Source: Actinomycetota bacterium (GTDB lineage Bacteria > Actinomycetota > Geothermincolia > Geothermincolales > RBG-13-55-18). Taken from it: a DNA stretch of 64,000 nt. Every line of letters begins with the position of its first letter. Positions within the stretch are counted from its first letter, which is position 1. The translations under genes were made by a program, and so were the position numbers. The DNA is taken from contig JABLXL010000004.1 of assembly GCA_013178005.1 (NCBI GenBank), positions 111,053 through 175,052 on the forward strand, written 5' to 3'. Positions 33,882-43,211 of the stretch are shown here, in pieces. The notes under the pieces were generated by a model. That model was given only the letters and a program-made list of their open reading frames with translations. It made no database searches and was not told where the DNA came from.

Positions 33882-35684
33882 TTGAAACGGGCCCTGCTTT
33901 CGGGAAACGAGGCGGTCGCCCTGGGGGCATGGTGCGCGGGGGTGCGCGTGGCCGCCGCATACCCCGGGACCCCTTCGACGGAGATACTAGAGGAACTCGC
34001 CCGCTACCCAGATGTCTATTGCGAGTGGTCGCCCAACGAAAAGGTCGCCATGGAGGTGGGGATAGGCTCTTGCCTGGGTGGGGCCAGGACCCTGGTGGCC
34101 ATGAAACACGTGGGCTTGAACGTGGCCGCCGATCCCTGGATGACCCTCCCCTACATAGGGGTGAACGCGGGCCTGGTGCTGGCGGTGGCCGACGATCCCG
34201 GCATGCACTCTTCCCAGAACGAGCAGGACAGCCGCTATTACGCGCGCATGGCCAAGGTCCCCATGCTGGAGCCGGCGGACAGCTCGGAATGCTTCGAGAT
34301 GATAAGAGCGGCGCTGGAGCTTTCGGAGCGGCATGACACGCCGGTGATGCTCCGCCTGGAGACGCGGATCAGCCATTCCCGCACCGTGGTCGAGTACCGC
34401 GAGGAAAGGCGGACGGTCGACTTGCCCTACGAGAAGGACGCGGTGAAAAGGGTCATGATCCCGGGGCACGCGCGTTTGCGGCACCCGGTGGTGATAGAGC
34501 GACTGGGGGATCTGCAAAGGGAGTCCGAGAGCTCGCCTTTCAACCGGGTGGAGATGCGCTCCACGCGCATCGGCATCGTCGCCTCGGGCGTATGTTACCA
34601 GTACGCGAGGGAAGCCTTCCCCGAGGCCTCTTTGCTCAAGCTGGGTTTCGTGTACCCCCTTCCCGAGAAGATGCTGCACGAGTTCGCCTCCCATTTCCGC
34701 CGCCTTTACGTGGTGGAGGAGATGGAGCCCTGGATCGAGGAGTCCCTCAAGGCCATGGGGATCGACGTGGTGGGAAAGGCCCGCATCCCCAGGGACGGGG
34801 AGCTGGACCCCGACGTGGTGGCGAGGTCGCTCTCCGAGCTCATGGAGATGGACACGGGGGTCAGGGGCGGAGGCTGGTCGCCTCCCGCTCCCCGTGGAAC
34901 CCCTCCGGACCAATCGGTATTGCCTTCCCGCCCGCCGGTTATGTGCCCCGGGTGTCCCCACCGCGGCCTCTTCTATGCCCTCAGGCGCAACAAGGCTGTG
35001 GTCTCCAGCGATATAGGTTGCTATACCTTGAGCGTGCTGCCGCCCCTGTCGGGCATCGATTGCCAGGTGTGCATGGGGGCCGGCGTGGGCATGGCGCTCG
35101 GGCTGGAGAAGGCCTTTGCCTCGAGCGAGGCAAATGCAGGCAAGGCGGGCAAGGTGGTGGGAGTGCTCGGAGACTCGACCTTCATCCACGGCGGGATAAC
35201 GGGGCTTATCGATATGGTCTACAACCGCACCCTCTCCACCATAGTGATCCTGGACAACCGCACCACGGCCATGACCGGTTTCCAGGACCATCCGGGCACG
35301 GGACGCACCCTCATGGGAGAGGAGACGTTTGCCCTGGACCTTGCCGAGCTGGCGCGCGCCGTGGGAGTGGAGTCGGTTAGGGTGGTGGATCCCTGGGACC
35401 TCGCGGAGACGGAAGCCGCCGTCGCGGAGGAGATCGCGGCGCCCCGCACCTCGGTCATCATATCGCGACGCTCATGCGTGTTAAGGGAGCGCCAGGAGGG
35501 TTTTCCATACCGGGTGAATGAGGAGAAGTGCGACGCCTGCAAGCGCTGTCTGCGCCTGGGCTGTCCGGCATTGGTGATGCGGGACGAGGCCGCCGTGATC
35601 GACGAGGACCTCTGCGTAGGGTGTTCGCTCTGCGCCCAGGTTTGCGGGCGGGACGCCATAGAGGGGGTAGGCGGCTATGCCTGA
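33882..35684 (+). CDS. iorA: Indolepyruvate:ferredoxin oxidoreductase, alpha subunit
   Basis: A 600-residue TPP enzyme that oxidatively decarboxylates aryl-pyruvates from aromatic amino acids to aryl-acetyl-CoA, reducing ferredoxin. The N-terminal pyrimidine-binding domain starts LSGNEAVALGAWCAGVRVAAAYPGTPS. The TPP/Mg motif GDSTFIHGGITGLIDMVYN begins near residue 428. The C-terminus is a two-cluster ferredoxin domain (CDACKRCLRLGCP and CVGCSLCAQVC, about 549-592). Start is TTG 33882, after GAGGAGGAG. The 3' end overlaps iorB by eight bases. Aryl-acetyl-CoA could link functionally to the PaaK-like ligase and the acyl-CoA synthetase, though those genes are distant. Confidence 0.92.
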   Translation: MKRALLSGNEAVALGAWCAGVRVAAAYPGTPSTEILEELARYPDVYCEWSPNEKVAMEVGIGSCLGGARTLVAMKHVGLNVAADPWMTLPYIGVNAGLVLAVADDPGMHSSQNEQDSRYYARMAKVPMLEPADSSECFEMIRAALELSERHDTPVMLRLETRISHSRTVVEYREERRTVDLPYEKDAVKRVMIPGHARLRHPVVIERLGDLQRESESSPFNRVEMRSTRIGIVASGVCYQYAREAFPEASLLKLGFVYPLPEKMLHEFASHFRRLYVVEEMEPWIEESLKAMGIDVVGKARIPRDGELDPDVVARSLSELMEMDTGVRGGGWSPPAPRGTPPDQSVLPSRPPVMCPGCPHRGLFYALRRNKAVVSSDIGCYTLSVLPPLSGIDCQVCMGAGVGMALGLEKAFASSEANAGKAGKVVGVLGDSTFIHGGITGLIDMVYNRTLSTIVILDNRTTAMTGFQDHPGTGRTLMGEETFALDLAELARAVGVESVRVVDPWDLAETEAAVAEEIAAPRTSVIISRRSCVLRERQEGFPYRVNEEKCDACKRCLRLGCPALVMRDEAAVIDEDLCVGCSLCAQVCGRDAIEGVGGYA

Positions 35685-36258
35685 CGTGGTGCTTGCCGGA
35701 GTAGGGGGGCAGGGGAACGTGCTCTCGGCGAGGTTGCTCGCCGAGACGGCTTTGCGCATGGGGTACGATGTGAAGACCAGCGAGGTGCACGGCATGGCGC
35801 AGCGTGGGGGCAGCGTGGTCTGCATGGTGCGCTGGGGGGAAAAGGTGTGCTCGCCGCTGGTGCCTGAGGGCAGGGCGGATTTCCTCCTCGCCTTCGAGCT
35901 GCTGGAGGGCATGCGATACCTTCGCTACCTCTCGGGCGAAGGCACCGCCATCGTCAACCTCTACCGGCTGGACCCGCTGCCGGTGCTGCGCGGTGACGCG
36001 GAGTACCCGCCCAATGCACGGGAGGTCATACGCTCATACGCGGCGCGCGTCTTGGAGCTGGAAGCGCGTGCCATGGCCGCGGAGGCGGGAAATCCGCGCG
36101 CAGCGGGCTCTGTTCTGCTGGGAGTGCTTTCCACCTGCCTTGATTTTCCGGATGACGTCTGGCGGGAGGCCATGGTCGCCGTGGTGCCCTCTAAGGCGGT
36201 TGAGGTTAACCTGCGGGCGTTCTCGGCTGGGGTTGCGTTCGGGCGCCGCGGTGACTGA
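35677..36258 (+). CDS. iorB: Indolepyruvate:ferredoxin oxidoreductase, beta subunit
   Basis: A 193-residue gamma-domain subunit of the 2-oxoacid oxidoreductase. The glycine-rich VLAGVGGQGNVLSARLL at the N-terminus and the signature SEVHGMAQRGGSVVC are both intact, and the length is canonical. It starts inside the 3' end of iorA (eight-base overlap), so the two are translationally coupled and form the heterodimer. Confidence 0.92.
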   Translation: MPDVVLAGVGGQGNVLSARLLAETALRMGYDVKTSEVHGMAQRGGSVVCMVRWGEKVCSPLVPEGRADFLLAFELLEGMRYLRYLSGEGTAIVNLYRLDPLPVLRGDAEYPPNAREVIRSYAARVLELEARAMAAEAGNPRAAGSVLLGVLSTCLDFPDDVWREAMVAVVPSKAVEVNLRAFSAGVAFGRRGD

Positions 36259-36284
36259 AGCGACGCTGCACGAAGGGGGTAAGG

Positions 36285-37301
36285 TTGGAGGGAAAGGAAC
36301 CCGATAAGGGGTGCTACGCATCCAGCCGGCTGGAGAAATGCGACTGGTATGACGCCAACACCTTTCACCATGCGCAGTTTGACGACCTGGGCAAGTTGGT
36401 CGCGCTCAAGGAGGCGGCGGGGAAGACGGTGAGTGTCTGCCTTCCCAGCCTGAACGAGGCCGAGACCATCGGGGAGATCGTCTCCACGACGCGCGCCGAA
36501 CTCATGGAAAAAGCGCCCCTCGTGGACCAGCTGTGCGTGGTGGATGGGGGGAGCGGAGACGGCACCAGGGAGGCGGCGGAGGCCGCGGGCGCGGAGGTCC
36601 TACGCCAGGATGAGATACTCCCCGGCATGTATGAGCCCCAGGGCAAGGGAGACGCGCTGTGGCGCAGCCTCTACTGCCTGAAGGGGGACATCATCATCTG
36701 GATGGACTCGGACATCCGCAACTTCCATCCACGCTTCGTCACCGGACTCGTCGGGCCCCTCCTCGTCCGGCCCGACGTGCGTTTCGTCAAGGGGTATTAC
36801 CAGCGTCCCATAAAAAGCGAGCATCGGCTGCTGCCCACCGGTGGAGGCAGGGTCACGGAGCTGGTGGCGCGTCCCTTGCTCAGCCTCTTTTTCCCCGAGC
36901 TCACCGCGCTTATCCAACCTCTCTCGGGGGAGTATGGCGGGCACCGGGAGATCCTCGAAAGCATCCCCTTTTTCTCCGGCTACGGGGTGGAGATAGGCAT
37001 GCTCATGGATATTTTCACCCGGTACGGCATGGGGGTCATCGGGCAGGTGGACCTGGTGGAGCGCCATCACCGCAACCAGCCCGTGCCCGCACTGGGGAGG
37101 ATGTCTTTCCAGATCGTCCAGGCGGTGCTCATCCGGCTGCAGGAGCTGGGCAGGATGGACCTGCGCGGCGGTTACAGCGTGGAGATGACCCAGGTGGAGT
37201 ACCGCGACGGCCAATACCTGCTGGAGAAGAAGGTCCTGCCGGTGCAGGAGAGGCCGCCCATGGCGCAGGTGGAGGAATACCGGAGGCGTTTCGATCGCTG
37301 A
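36285..37301 (+). CDS. gpgS: Glucosyl-3-phosphoglycerate synthase
   Basis: A 338-residue GT81-type glycosyltransferase that transfers glucose from NDP-glucose to 3-phosphoglycerate, the first step to glucosylglycerate. Residues match the family: VCLPSLNEAETIGEIV, VVDGGSGDGT, GKGDALWRSL, the metal-binding DSD at 141-143 (IIIWMDSDIRNFHPRF) and LIQPLSGEYGGHREILESIP. Start is TTG 36285 after GGGGGTAAGG. It lies 26 bases after iorB and is followed by its phosphatase. Glucosylglycerate is a compatible solute, and in mycobacteria the primer of methylglucose lipopolysaccharide. Confidence 0.9.
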   Translation: MEGKEPDKGCYASSRLEKCDWYDANTFHHAQFDDLGKLVALKEAAGKTVSVCLPSLNEAETIGEIVSTTRAELMEKAPLVDQLCVVDGGSGDGTREAAEAAGAEVLRQDEILPGMYEPQGKGDALWRSLYCLKGDIIIWMDSDIRNFHPRFVTGLVGPLLVRPDVRFVKGYYQRPIKSEHRLLPTGGGRVTELVARPLLSLFFPELTALIQPLSGEYGGHREILESIPFFSGYGVEIGMLMDIFTRYGMGVIGQVDLVERHHRNQPVPALGRMSFQIVQAVLIRLQELGRMDLRGGYSVEMTQVEYRDGQYLLEKKVLPVQERPPMAQVEEYRRRFDR

Positions 37302-37376
37302 CGGAGCCGTGGCCCATGGGGGCCGCGCACCGCGTGGCGTGATGGGCAGGGAGCCGTTTACGGAGGGGATTCTCAC

Positions 37377-38294
37377 ATGGCGTTCGATGCGGAAAGGGCG
37401 CGGGAGCTGGAGGAGGCGTGCCGGGAGCTAGGGCCTGAAGCGCGTTGGGAGAGCGTGCGCGGCGGGCTGGAGGAGGTGCGCGTCGTATATACCGATCTCG
37501 ACGGGACCATGATGGGCCCCATGGGCAACTTCCTCCTCAACATCAGGCGTGAATACACCCTGCGTCCCGTGCGTGCCCTGGTCGAAGCCCTGGAGCGCGG
37601 CGTGGACGTGGTGCCGGTTTCGGGGCGCAGCGGGAGGCAGCTGAGGGAGACGGCGCGCGTCCTGGGGATGAGGAACTACATCGCGGAGCTTGGGGTTGAA
37701 ATAGTCTATGACCTGGGCGAAAAGGTGATCATCAACGGCGGCGCGTTCGGAGATGCCTGTTCGGACCTATATGCCGCGATCAAGGAAACCGGCGCCCCCG
37801 ATCTCCTTCTCTCTCGCTACGCGAGGCGCATCGAGTACCACACGCCCTGGTCGGATTTTCGCGATTGCACCCCGCTCTTCCGCGGGCTGGTGGACGTGGA
37901 GGAGGTCAACCGGCTCCTGGATGAGGAATACCCGGGCCTGGTGCTCGTGGACAACGGCGTCCTGCCACGCACCAGCCCCACCCTTGAGGTGAAAGAGCTG
38001 CGTGCTTACCACCTCATGCCCAAGGGAGTGACCAAGGAGGGGGCGGCGGCAGAGGACATGCGCCTGCGGGGTTTCAAGAGGTCCCAGGCCATCGCGGTGG
38101 GCGATTCATCCGCGGACCTCCCCTTCGCGCGGGAAGTGGGCGCCTTCTTCCTGGTACGCAACGGGCTGTACGGCAATCCCCACCTGCTTGAGGAGATATC
38201 CCGATACGACAACGTGATCGTCACCGAGGGCTTCCTCAACGAGGGATGGGCGGAGGCGGTGGAGCTGGCCGTGCTGGGCGAGCTCCGGCCTTGA
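37377..38294 (+). CDS. Glucosyl/mannosyl-3-phosphoglycerate phosphatase (HAD-IIB)
   Basis: A 305-residue HAD-superfamily type IIB phosphatase of the MpgP/GpgP kind. Catalytic motif I is DLDGT (D40, D42), motif II is VPVSGRSGRQ, and the late motif is GDSSADLPFAREVG (about residues 242-255). It lies 75 bases after gpgS and would remove the phosphate from glucosyl-3-phosphoglycerate to give glucosylglycerate. It starts at ATG 37377 after GGAGGGG. The N-terminus has about 35 extra residues before the first motif. Substrate assignment rests on gene context. Confidence 0.85.
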   Translation: MAFDAERARELEEACRELGPEARWESVRGGLEEVRVVYTDLDGTMMGPMGNFLLNIRREYTLRPVRALVEALERGVDVVPVSGRSGRQLRETARVLGMRNYIAELGVEIVYDLGEKVIINGGAFGDACSDLYAAIKETGAPDLLLSRYARRIEYHTPWSDFRDCTPLFRGLVDVEEVNRLLDEEYPGLVLVDNGVLPRTSPTLEVKELRAYHLMPKGVTKEGAAAEDMRLRGFKRSQAIAVGDSSADLPFAREVGAFFLVRNGLYGNPHLLEEISRYDNVIVTEGFLNEGWAEAVELAVLGELRP

Positions 38295-38522
38295 ACGCCC
38301 GAGATTTCTATCCCTTTGGCGCGGAAAATAACCCCTACAGGTTATATCTTCAGCTATCGGCCTCGAAGGACGATATATTTCTAAACGGATCAAGTTCTGA
38401 ACAGCGGCAAAGAGACGCGCGGGGGGGGCGGCTGACGGTCGCATTTCTCCTGTCGCCAAGTTTCCGCATTGCTGGTAGGAGTCGGGCCCGGGAGGCAAAG
38501 CTCAGCGGCTAGGGGTGTGGCC

Positions 38523-40667
38523 TTGGATCTGAGGAAAAGACTGGTCTATTTCACCCGTCTGATCAGGCTTCTTGCCTTTGCGTACCTCATCGTTCAGTAC
38601 ATCGTGGTGCGGGAACGATACCAGGCTTCGCAGATGATACCGGTCATAGTGGGATTGGGCGTTTTCTACGTCATCATGGACCGCATCATCTTTCGCGTCC
38701 CGGAAGAAAGGTTCAAGTCGGCCTCCCTCGCCCTCATGCTTTTCGAGATGTTCCTGGTGTCCCTGCTCATTTATTTCACTCGCTCCGATCCCATCAGGGA
38801 GTTCGAATACCTCTACGTGCTGCCGGTGGCCAACGTTGCCCTTTGGTTCGGGCTGCGAGAGGGCATCTCCTACGCCGCCGCCGCATCGGCGGCGTTCTCC
38901 CTGACCATCGCGCTTTCGGGAAGGATCGATTGGCCCAGGTCCATGGGAAGCATTATGGGCACGGCCACCTTCTATTTCGCTTCTGCGTACATCATGGGCT
39001 ACATGGCGGAGTTCGCGGAGCGCGAGAGCACGGAGAAAGCGCGGCGCATGGTGGAGCTGACCGCGGTTTCGGGATTCGCGACCCTCTTCGACTCCACCCT
39101 TCTTGAGAGCAAGGTATATTCCAACCTCTGCAACGCCATCTCCCGCAGCGTCAGCCCCGACGTGGTCCTGGTCTTCCGGCTGGAAAAGGACGGCGAACGC
39201 CTCGCCGTAGCCGCGTGCGACGGGGTGAGCGAGAGCGAGGCCGGCCTGGAGATACCGGTGGGATACGGAATCGTCGGCAAGGTGCTCGAGGAACGGGAGC
39301 CCAAGCTGCTCAGGGATACGGACATGGAGCGTGAGTTCCGGCACCTGCTCGAGTCACAGCGCATACGCTCGGCCATCTATACCCCCATGAAGTGGAGGGA
39401 CGAGGTGTACGGCGTCGCTCTGGCCGGGAACACGGAGCGCGGCAGCCTGGACGAGAACGACCTGAACCTTATCAGCGCCCTGGCGGTGCAGGCCGCCCTG
39501 GCGGTGCACAACTCGAGGTTGTACTCGGACCTCGAGGACCGCATCGGCGAGCTGCACGCCATTTTCGAGATCGACAAGGCCATCACCTCCGCCATTGACC
39601 TGGAGACGGTGCTGCAGCAGATCGTGCAGATGAGCGTGGGCCTCATGGACGCCAAGATCAGCTCCATCATGCTCCTGGACGAGGAGAGCGAGGAGCTGGT
39701 CATCGCCGCCGCCCAGGGTCTCTCGGAGGGCTACATCAGGAAGGGGCCCATAAAGGTCGGCGAGAGCATTGCCGGAAAGGTCATCCAGGAGGGCAGGCCC
39801 ATAGCCGTGTACGATATCCGCCATGATCCCCGGCACGCCTATTCGGAGCAGGCGCGCATGGAGGGGTTGTGCTCGCTCCTCTCGGTTCCCCTGAGCCTGA
39901 AGGACCGCGTGATCGGGGTGCTGAACATATATACAGACGAGCCCCATGCCTTCACCCCGCACGAGATCAACCTGTTCACCAGCCTCGCGAGCCAAGCCGC
40001 CATAGCCATCGAAAACGCCCGACTCTTCGAGAGCCTTGAGGAGATATACATCGAGGTGATAACGGCCATGGCCTCCGCCATCGACGCCCGGGACGCCTAC
40101 ACCCACGGCCATTCCCAGCGCGTCACCGAGTACGCAGTGGCTATAGCCGAGGAAATGGGCCTGTCACCTGCCGAGGTGGACATCATCAGGAACGCCAGCA
40201 TCCTTCACGACGTGGGCAAGATCGGGATCAAGGAGGACATACTGAAGAAGCCGGGGAGGCTGAGCGAGGAAGAAAGGAGGGAGATGGAATACCACCCCTT
40301 CATCGGGACCAAGATCCTGCACTCCGTGAGGCTGCTGGAGCCGGTGATGCCCCTGGTCTATCACCACCACGAATGGTTCGACGGCACGGGATACCCGGAC
40401 GGCCTGCGCGGGGAGGAGATCCCCCTGGGGGCGAGGATAATCTCCGTGGCGGACGCCTTCGAATCCATGACCTCGGACCGCCCCTACCGCAAGGCCATGC
40501 CGGTTGAGGAAGCCATGGCGGAGCTGAGGCGAAACGCCGGGAGGCAATTCGACCCGAGGGTGGTTGAGGTCTTCACCAGGCTGGCCGAGGAAGGGAAAAT
40601 AGAGCTGGAGTGGTCGCCGAGCCGCGTCATCACCCTAACCGACAGGCTGGGACGCGCCGGCATGTAA
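38523..40667 (+). CDS. Membrane-linked GAF-GAF-HD-GYP cyclic-di-GMP phosphodiesterase
   Basis: A 714-residue signalling protein. About six hydrophobic segments fill the first 165 residues. Two GAF domains follow (about 180-340 and 350-510), then a C-terminal HD-GYP domain with ILHDVGKIGIKEDIL (HD near 562-563), HHHEWFDGTGYPDGL (GYP near 622) and SVADAFESMTSDRPYR. All metal-ligand His/Asp positions I can check are intact, so active hydrolysis of c-di-GMP is expected. I start it at TTG 38523, seven bases after AGGGG; upstream TTG 38469 and GTG 38517 are alternatives. Confidence 0.88.
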   Translation: MDLRKRLVYFTRLIRLLAFAYLIVQYIVVRERYQASQMIPVIVGLGVFYVIMDRIIFRVPEERFKSASLALMLFEMFLVSLLIYFTRSDPIREFEYLYVLPVANVALWFGLREGISYAAAASAAFSLTIALSGRIDWPRSMGSIMGTATFYFASAYIMGYMAEFAERESTEKARRMVELTAVSGFATLFDSTLLESKVYSNLCNAISRSVSPDVVLVFRLEKDGERLAVAACDGVSESEAGLEIPVGYGIVGKVLEEREPKLLRDTDMEREFRHLLESQRIRSAIYTPMKWRDEVYGVALAGNTERGSLDENDLNLISALAVQAALAVHNSRLYSDLEDRIGELHAIFEIDKAITSAIDLETVLQQIVQMSVGLMDAKISSIMLLDEESEELVIAAAQGLSEGYIRKGPIKVGESIAGKVIQEGRPIAVYDIRHDPRHAYSEQARMEGLCSLLSVPLSLKDRVIGVLNIYTDEPHAFTPHEINLFTSLASQAAIAIENARLFESLEEIYIEVITAMASAIDARDAYTHGHSQRVTEYAVAIAEEMGLSPAEVDIIRNASILHDVGKIGIKEDILKKPGRLSEEERREMEYHPFIGTKILHSVRLLEPVMPLVYHHHEWFDGTGYPDGLRGEEIPLGARIISVADAFESMTSDRPYRKAMPVEEAMAELRRNAGRQFDPRVVEVFTRLAEEGKIELEWSPSRVITLTDRLGRAGM

Positions 40668-40808
40668 GGATAGAACTGCGGGTAGCCCTTTCGCTTTCGA
40701 TCATGTGCATCATGCGAATCGCGTGCGATCGCTCACCACAACTCCGAATAAGCGAGGCGACGCGGTCAATTTCCGTTTTCGGTCATGGGCGTTCCCGTCC
40801 CACGGTGA

Positions 40809-40814
40809 TAGAAT
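40809..40814 (+). promoter_or_regulatory. -10 element for a leaderless small gene
   Basis: TAGAAT, then six bases CTTCCC and the ATG at 40821. There is no Shine-Dalgarno. The spacing puts the transcription start on the A of the start codon. The same arrangement occurs at lemA and priA. Confidence 0.6.
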
Positions 40815-40820
40815 CTTCCC

Positions 40821-40964
40821 ATGAGCATCTGGAAAAAAATCAGGCAGTTTTTCGCGGGGAAAAAATTCCTCTGCGATACCTGTGCCTACGATTACCCGGC
40901 GGCGTGTTCCCGCCCCGAACGTCCCAACGCCACCTCCTGCCCCGACTATAAAAAGCGCTTCTGA
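40821..40964 (+). CDS. 47-residue cysteine protein, probably metal-binding
   Basis: MSIWKKIRQFFAGKKF is followed by a compact domain with cysteines at 18, 21, 29 and 40: CDTC, AACS and SCPDY. A basic, amphipathic N-terminus precedes it and a KKRF tail ends it. The C-x2-C ... C ... C pattern with surrounding Pro, Arg and Tyr residues is typical of small zinc- or iron-sulfur-binding proteins. Upstream, TAGAAT with six-base spacing to the ATG predicts a leaderless mRNA, which explains the missing ribosome site. It lies between the HD-GYP gene and a convergent gene. Function is unknown. Confidence 0.65.
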   Translation: MSIWKKIRQFFAGKKFLCDTCAYDYPAACSRPERPNATSCPDYKKRF

Positions 40965-40999
40965 GAAGGGGAGCGCTTGCCGCGAGCAGGTGGACGCGT

Positions 41000-41404
41000 T
41001 TACTGGAGGGCCTTTTCCACGTAAGCCTTGGCCTCGGTGAAGCCGCAGAGGTAGCTGATTTTCTCGAAAATGTAGGTGTTGACGATCTTTCGCACCGGCA
41101 CGCCTATCTTGATGGGTCGCCCCATCTGGTCGCGCTCCAGGGTGATGGAGCCGTCGAGCCGGGCGTCACGATCCTCCAGGAATTTCTGAACCACCTCGTA
41201 GACGCGGTCCATGTCGCCGCGCGATTGCTCGTAGGTGGTGGCCGCCTCGATGGCCGCGTCGTCCGCGGTGCCCCGAAGCGCGATGTGGTTCCAGATCACG
41301 GGACCGCACTGGGTGATGAGGAATCCGATCACCGCCGCCACGAGCAATATGTTCAACACGTAGGTCCAGACCTGCCCGTCCTCTCTTTTCAGCGTCCTCG
41401 GCAT
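41000..41404 (-). CDS. Single-pass membrane protein of unknown function
   Basis: A 134-residue protein. A short charged start (PRTLKREDGQVWTYV) leads into one membrane helix (about residues 15-36), then an outer, mixed-charge domain with a conserved-looking C-terminus. The layout resembles TadE-like pseudopilins (a short basic or acidic leader, one helix, an outer domain with Ala-rich start), and a tad locus lies 12 kb away. That link is a guess. It is downstream of MurJ in the same direction, with 52 bases between them. Confidence 0.55.
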   Translation of the reverse strand: MPRTLKREDGQVWTYVLNILLVAAVIGFLITQCGPVIWNHIALRGTADDAAIEAATTYEQSRGDMDRVYEVVQKFLEDRDARLDGSITLERDQMGRPIKIGVPVRKIVNTYIFEKISYLCGFTEAKAYVEKALQ

Positions 41405-41456
41405 CTTTCACCTCCCCGCGTATACCATTTCCTTCGACGGAGGAAACGGGGTTCCT

Positions 41457-43211
41457 TTAGCTCTTTTCCCCTTTCTCCGCCCCGGCGCCAGTCGCTTTCT
41501 CTCCGTTCTGGCAACCTGCCCGGGCTTTTCGGGGCGCTTCGGTCCGGCTCCCGCGGCGGAAGACGCGGCCCAGCCACTTCAAGGACATCTCCCTTAGCGC
41601 CTCCAATTCCTCCATGCGCAGGGCGTGGGCGACGGCGAAGAAGGCCACCAGCCCCAGCGCCATGGGCAGGAGCATCTCCAGCAACTCCCGCGCGAGGCCG
41701 GTATAGGGGAAGAGCCGATCCACCAGGCGGAGGCAAGCGTAGATGACCGTGGCCATGACCCCGGAGGCCGCGAGCAATCGGGCCGCGGTGGCGGCCATGC
41801 GCCGTCCGCCCAGTGGTCCCAGACGCAGGCGCAGCACCGTGCCGTCGATGAGCATGGAGAAAACGTAGGCGACGCTGAAGCCCAGGGCTAGCCCCTTTAC
41901 CCCCATGAGGCGGAAAAAGAGGAGGTTGGCGCCCATGTTAATGGCCACCACGAAGCAGTTGATGATCATGGGGGTGCGGGTGTCCTGCATGGAGTAGAAG
42001 GTCTTGGTGAGAAGCATGTCGATGGAGTAGGGGATCAGCCCCAGGGAGAAGAAGAAAAGCACCCCGGAGAGGAGCTCGGTGTCCCCGGCCTTGAAAAAGC
42101 CGTGCTGGAGGAGGAAGCGGATGATGGGCTTGTTGAGAAGGAGGTAGATGACCGCGCAGGGTACGATGATGAGCGCGGTGGACCTCACGCCCGCGTTCAT
42201 GGTCTCCTTGAAACGCTGCTGCCTGCGCAGGGCGACGTGTTCGCTCAAGGCGGGGAAAATGGCGGTGATGATGGAGACGGCGAAGACGCCGTAGGGCAGC
42301 TGGAAGAACATCTGCGCGTACTGGTACGAAGGCACACCCCCGTCCACCTTTATGGCGAGGGCGAAAACGAACCACGTGCCCACCTGCCAAAGGAGTATAT
42401 AGCCGAGTAGCGGCACGGCCAGGCGGCCGATCCTGCGGATGGCGGGGTGCTTGAGGTCAAAGGTGAAGGAATACTTTACGCCGATGCGGAAGAGCATGGG
42501 CAGTTGCACCAGGGCCTGGGCGACGACCCCCAGGGTCGTGCCCACCGCTAGCACCACCAGGTGAAGGTGGTTGTCGCGAGGACCTGGAAGGAAATGGAAT
42601 ACCACCACCGTCCCGATGACCACAAGGTTATTGGCGATGGGCGCGAAGGCGGGGGCGGTGAAATGGCGGTGGGCATTGAGTAATCCCCCGAAGATGGCGC
42701 TAAGGCCGTAGAAGATTATCTGGGGCACGAAGAAGCGCAGGAGGAAGGAGGCCTGATCCCGCACCACCTGGGTGCTGACATCGCTCGCGGAATAGGATCC
42801 GAAGGCGGTCATGAGGCGGATGATCAGGGGGCTTGCCGCGATGCCGAGGGCGGTGACCGCAGCCAGGATGACCAGGGATATGTTGGTGACCGAGCTGGCG
42901 ACGTGCCAGGCTTCCTCGCGGGAGCGCGTGCTCAGGTATTCCACGAAGACAGGGATGAAGAGCGAGGCGATTATCCCCCCCATGACAAGGTCGTAGATCA
43001 TATTGGGCATAGAGTTGGCGAGATTGTAGGTGCTGGGGAGGTTGGTGCTGCCGTAGCGGAGAGTGAGGCCGAGCACGTAGGCAAGCCCGGCGTAGCGCAG
43101 GAAACCGGTAACGCGGCTTATGGCGGTGCCCACGGCCATCACCGCCGCGTCCCTGGCGAAGGCCTGGGGTTCGCCGGCGGAGGGAACTGGCTTATCCGGC
43201 TCCACGCTCAT
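41457..43211 (-). CDS. murJ: Lipid II flippase MurJ
   Basis: A 584-residue polytopic protein of the MurJ/MviN MOP family, with about 14 helices and a charged tail. Family features include MAVGTAISRVTGFLRYAGLAY near the start, the GGLLNAHRHFTAPAFAPIANN loop and FYSMQDTRTPMI. It flips lipid II to the outer face for peptidoglycan synthesis. Its ATG shares four bases (ATGA) with the stop of the upstream DUF6049-like gene, so the two are coupled. The lack of a fused kinase-like domain differs from mycobacterial MviN. Confidence 0.93.
   Translation of the reverse strand: MSVEPDKPVPSAGEPQAFARDAAVMAVGTAISRVTGFLRYAGLAYVLGLTLRYGSTNLPSTYNLANSMPNMIYDLVMGGIIASLFIPVFVEYLSTRSREEAWHVASSVTNISLVILAAVTALGIAASPLIIRLMTAFGSYSASDVSTQVVRDQASFLLRFFVPQIIFYGLSAIFGGLLNAHRHFTAPAFAPIANNLVVIGTVVVFHFLPGPRDNHLHLVVLAVGTTLGVVAQALVQLPMLFRIGVKYSFTFDLKHPAIRRIGRLAVPLLGYILLWQVGTWFVFALAIKVDGGVPSYQYAQMFFQLPYGVFAVSIITAIFPALSEHVALRRQQRFKETMNAGVRSTALIIVPCAVIYLLLNKPIIRFLLQHGFFKAGDTELLSGVLFFFSLGLIPYSIDMLLTKTFYSMQDTRTPMIINCFVVAINMGANLLFFRLMGVKGLALGFSVAYVFSMLIDGTVLRLRLGPLGGRRMAATAARLLAASGVMATVIYACLRLVDRLFPYTGLARELLEMLLPMALGLVAFFAVAHALRMEELEALREMSLKWLGRVFRRGSRTEAPRKARAGCQNGEKATGAGAEKGEKS

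Noticed and set aside
37257..37345. Tail echo after gpgS
   Set aside because: A CCCATGG match at offset 56 with an in-frame stop is too short to support.
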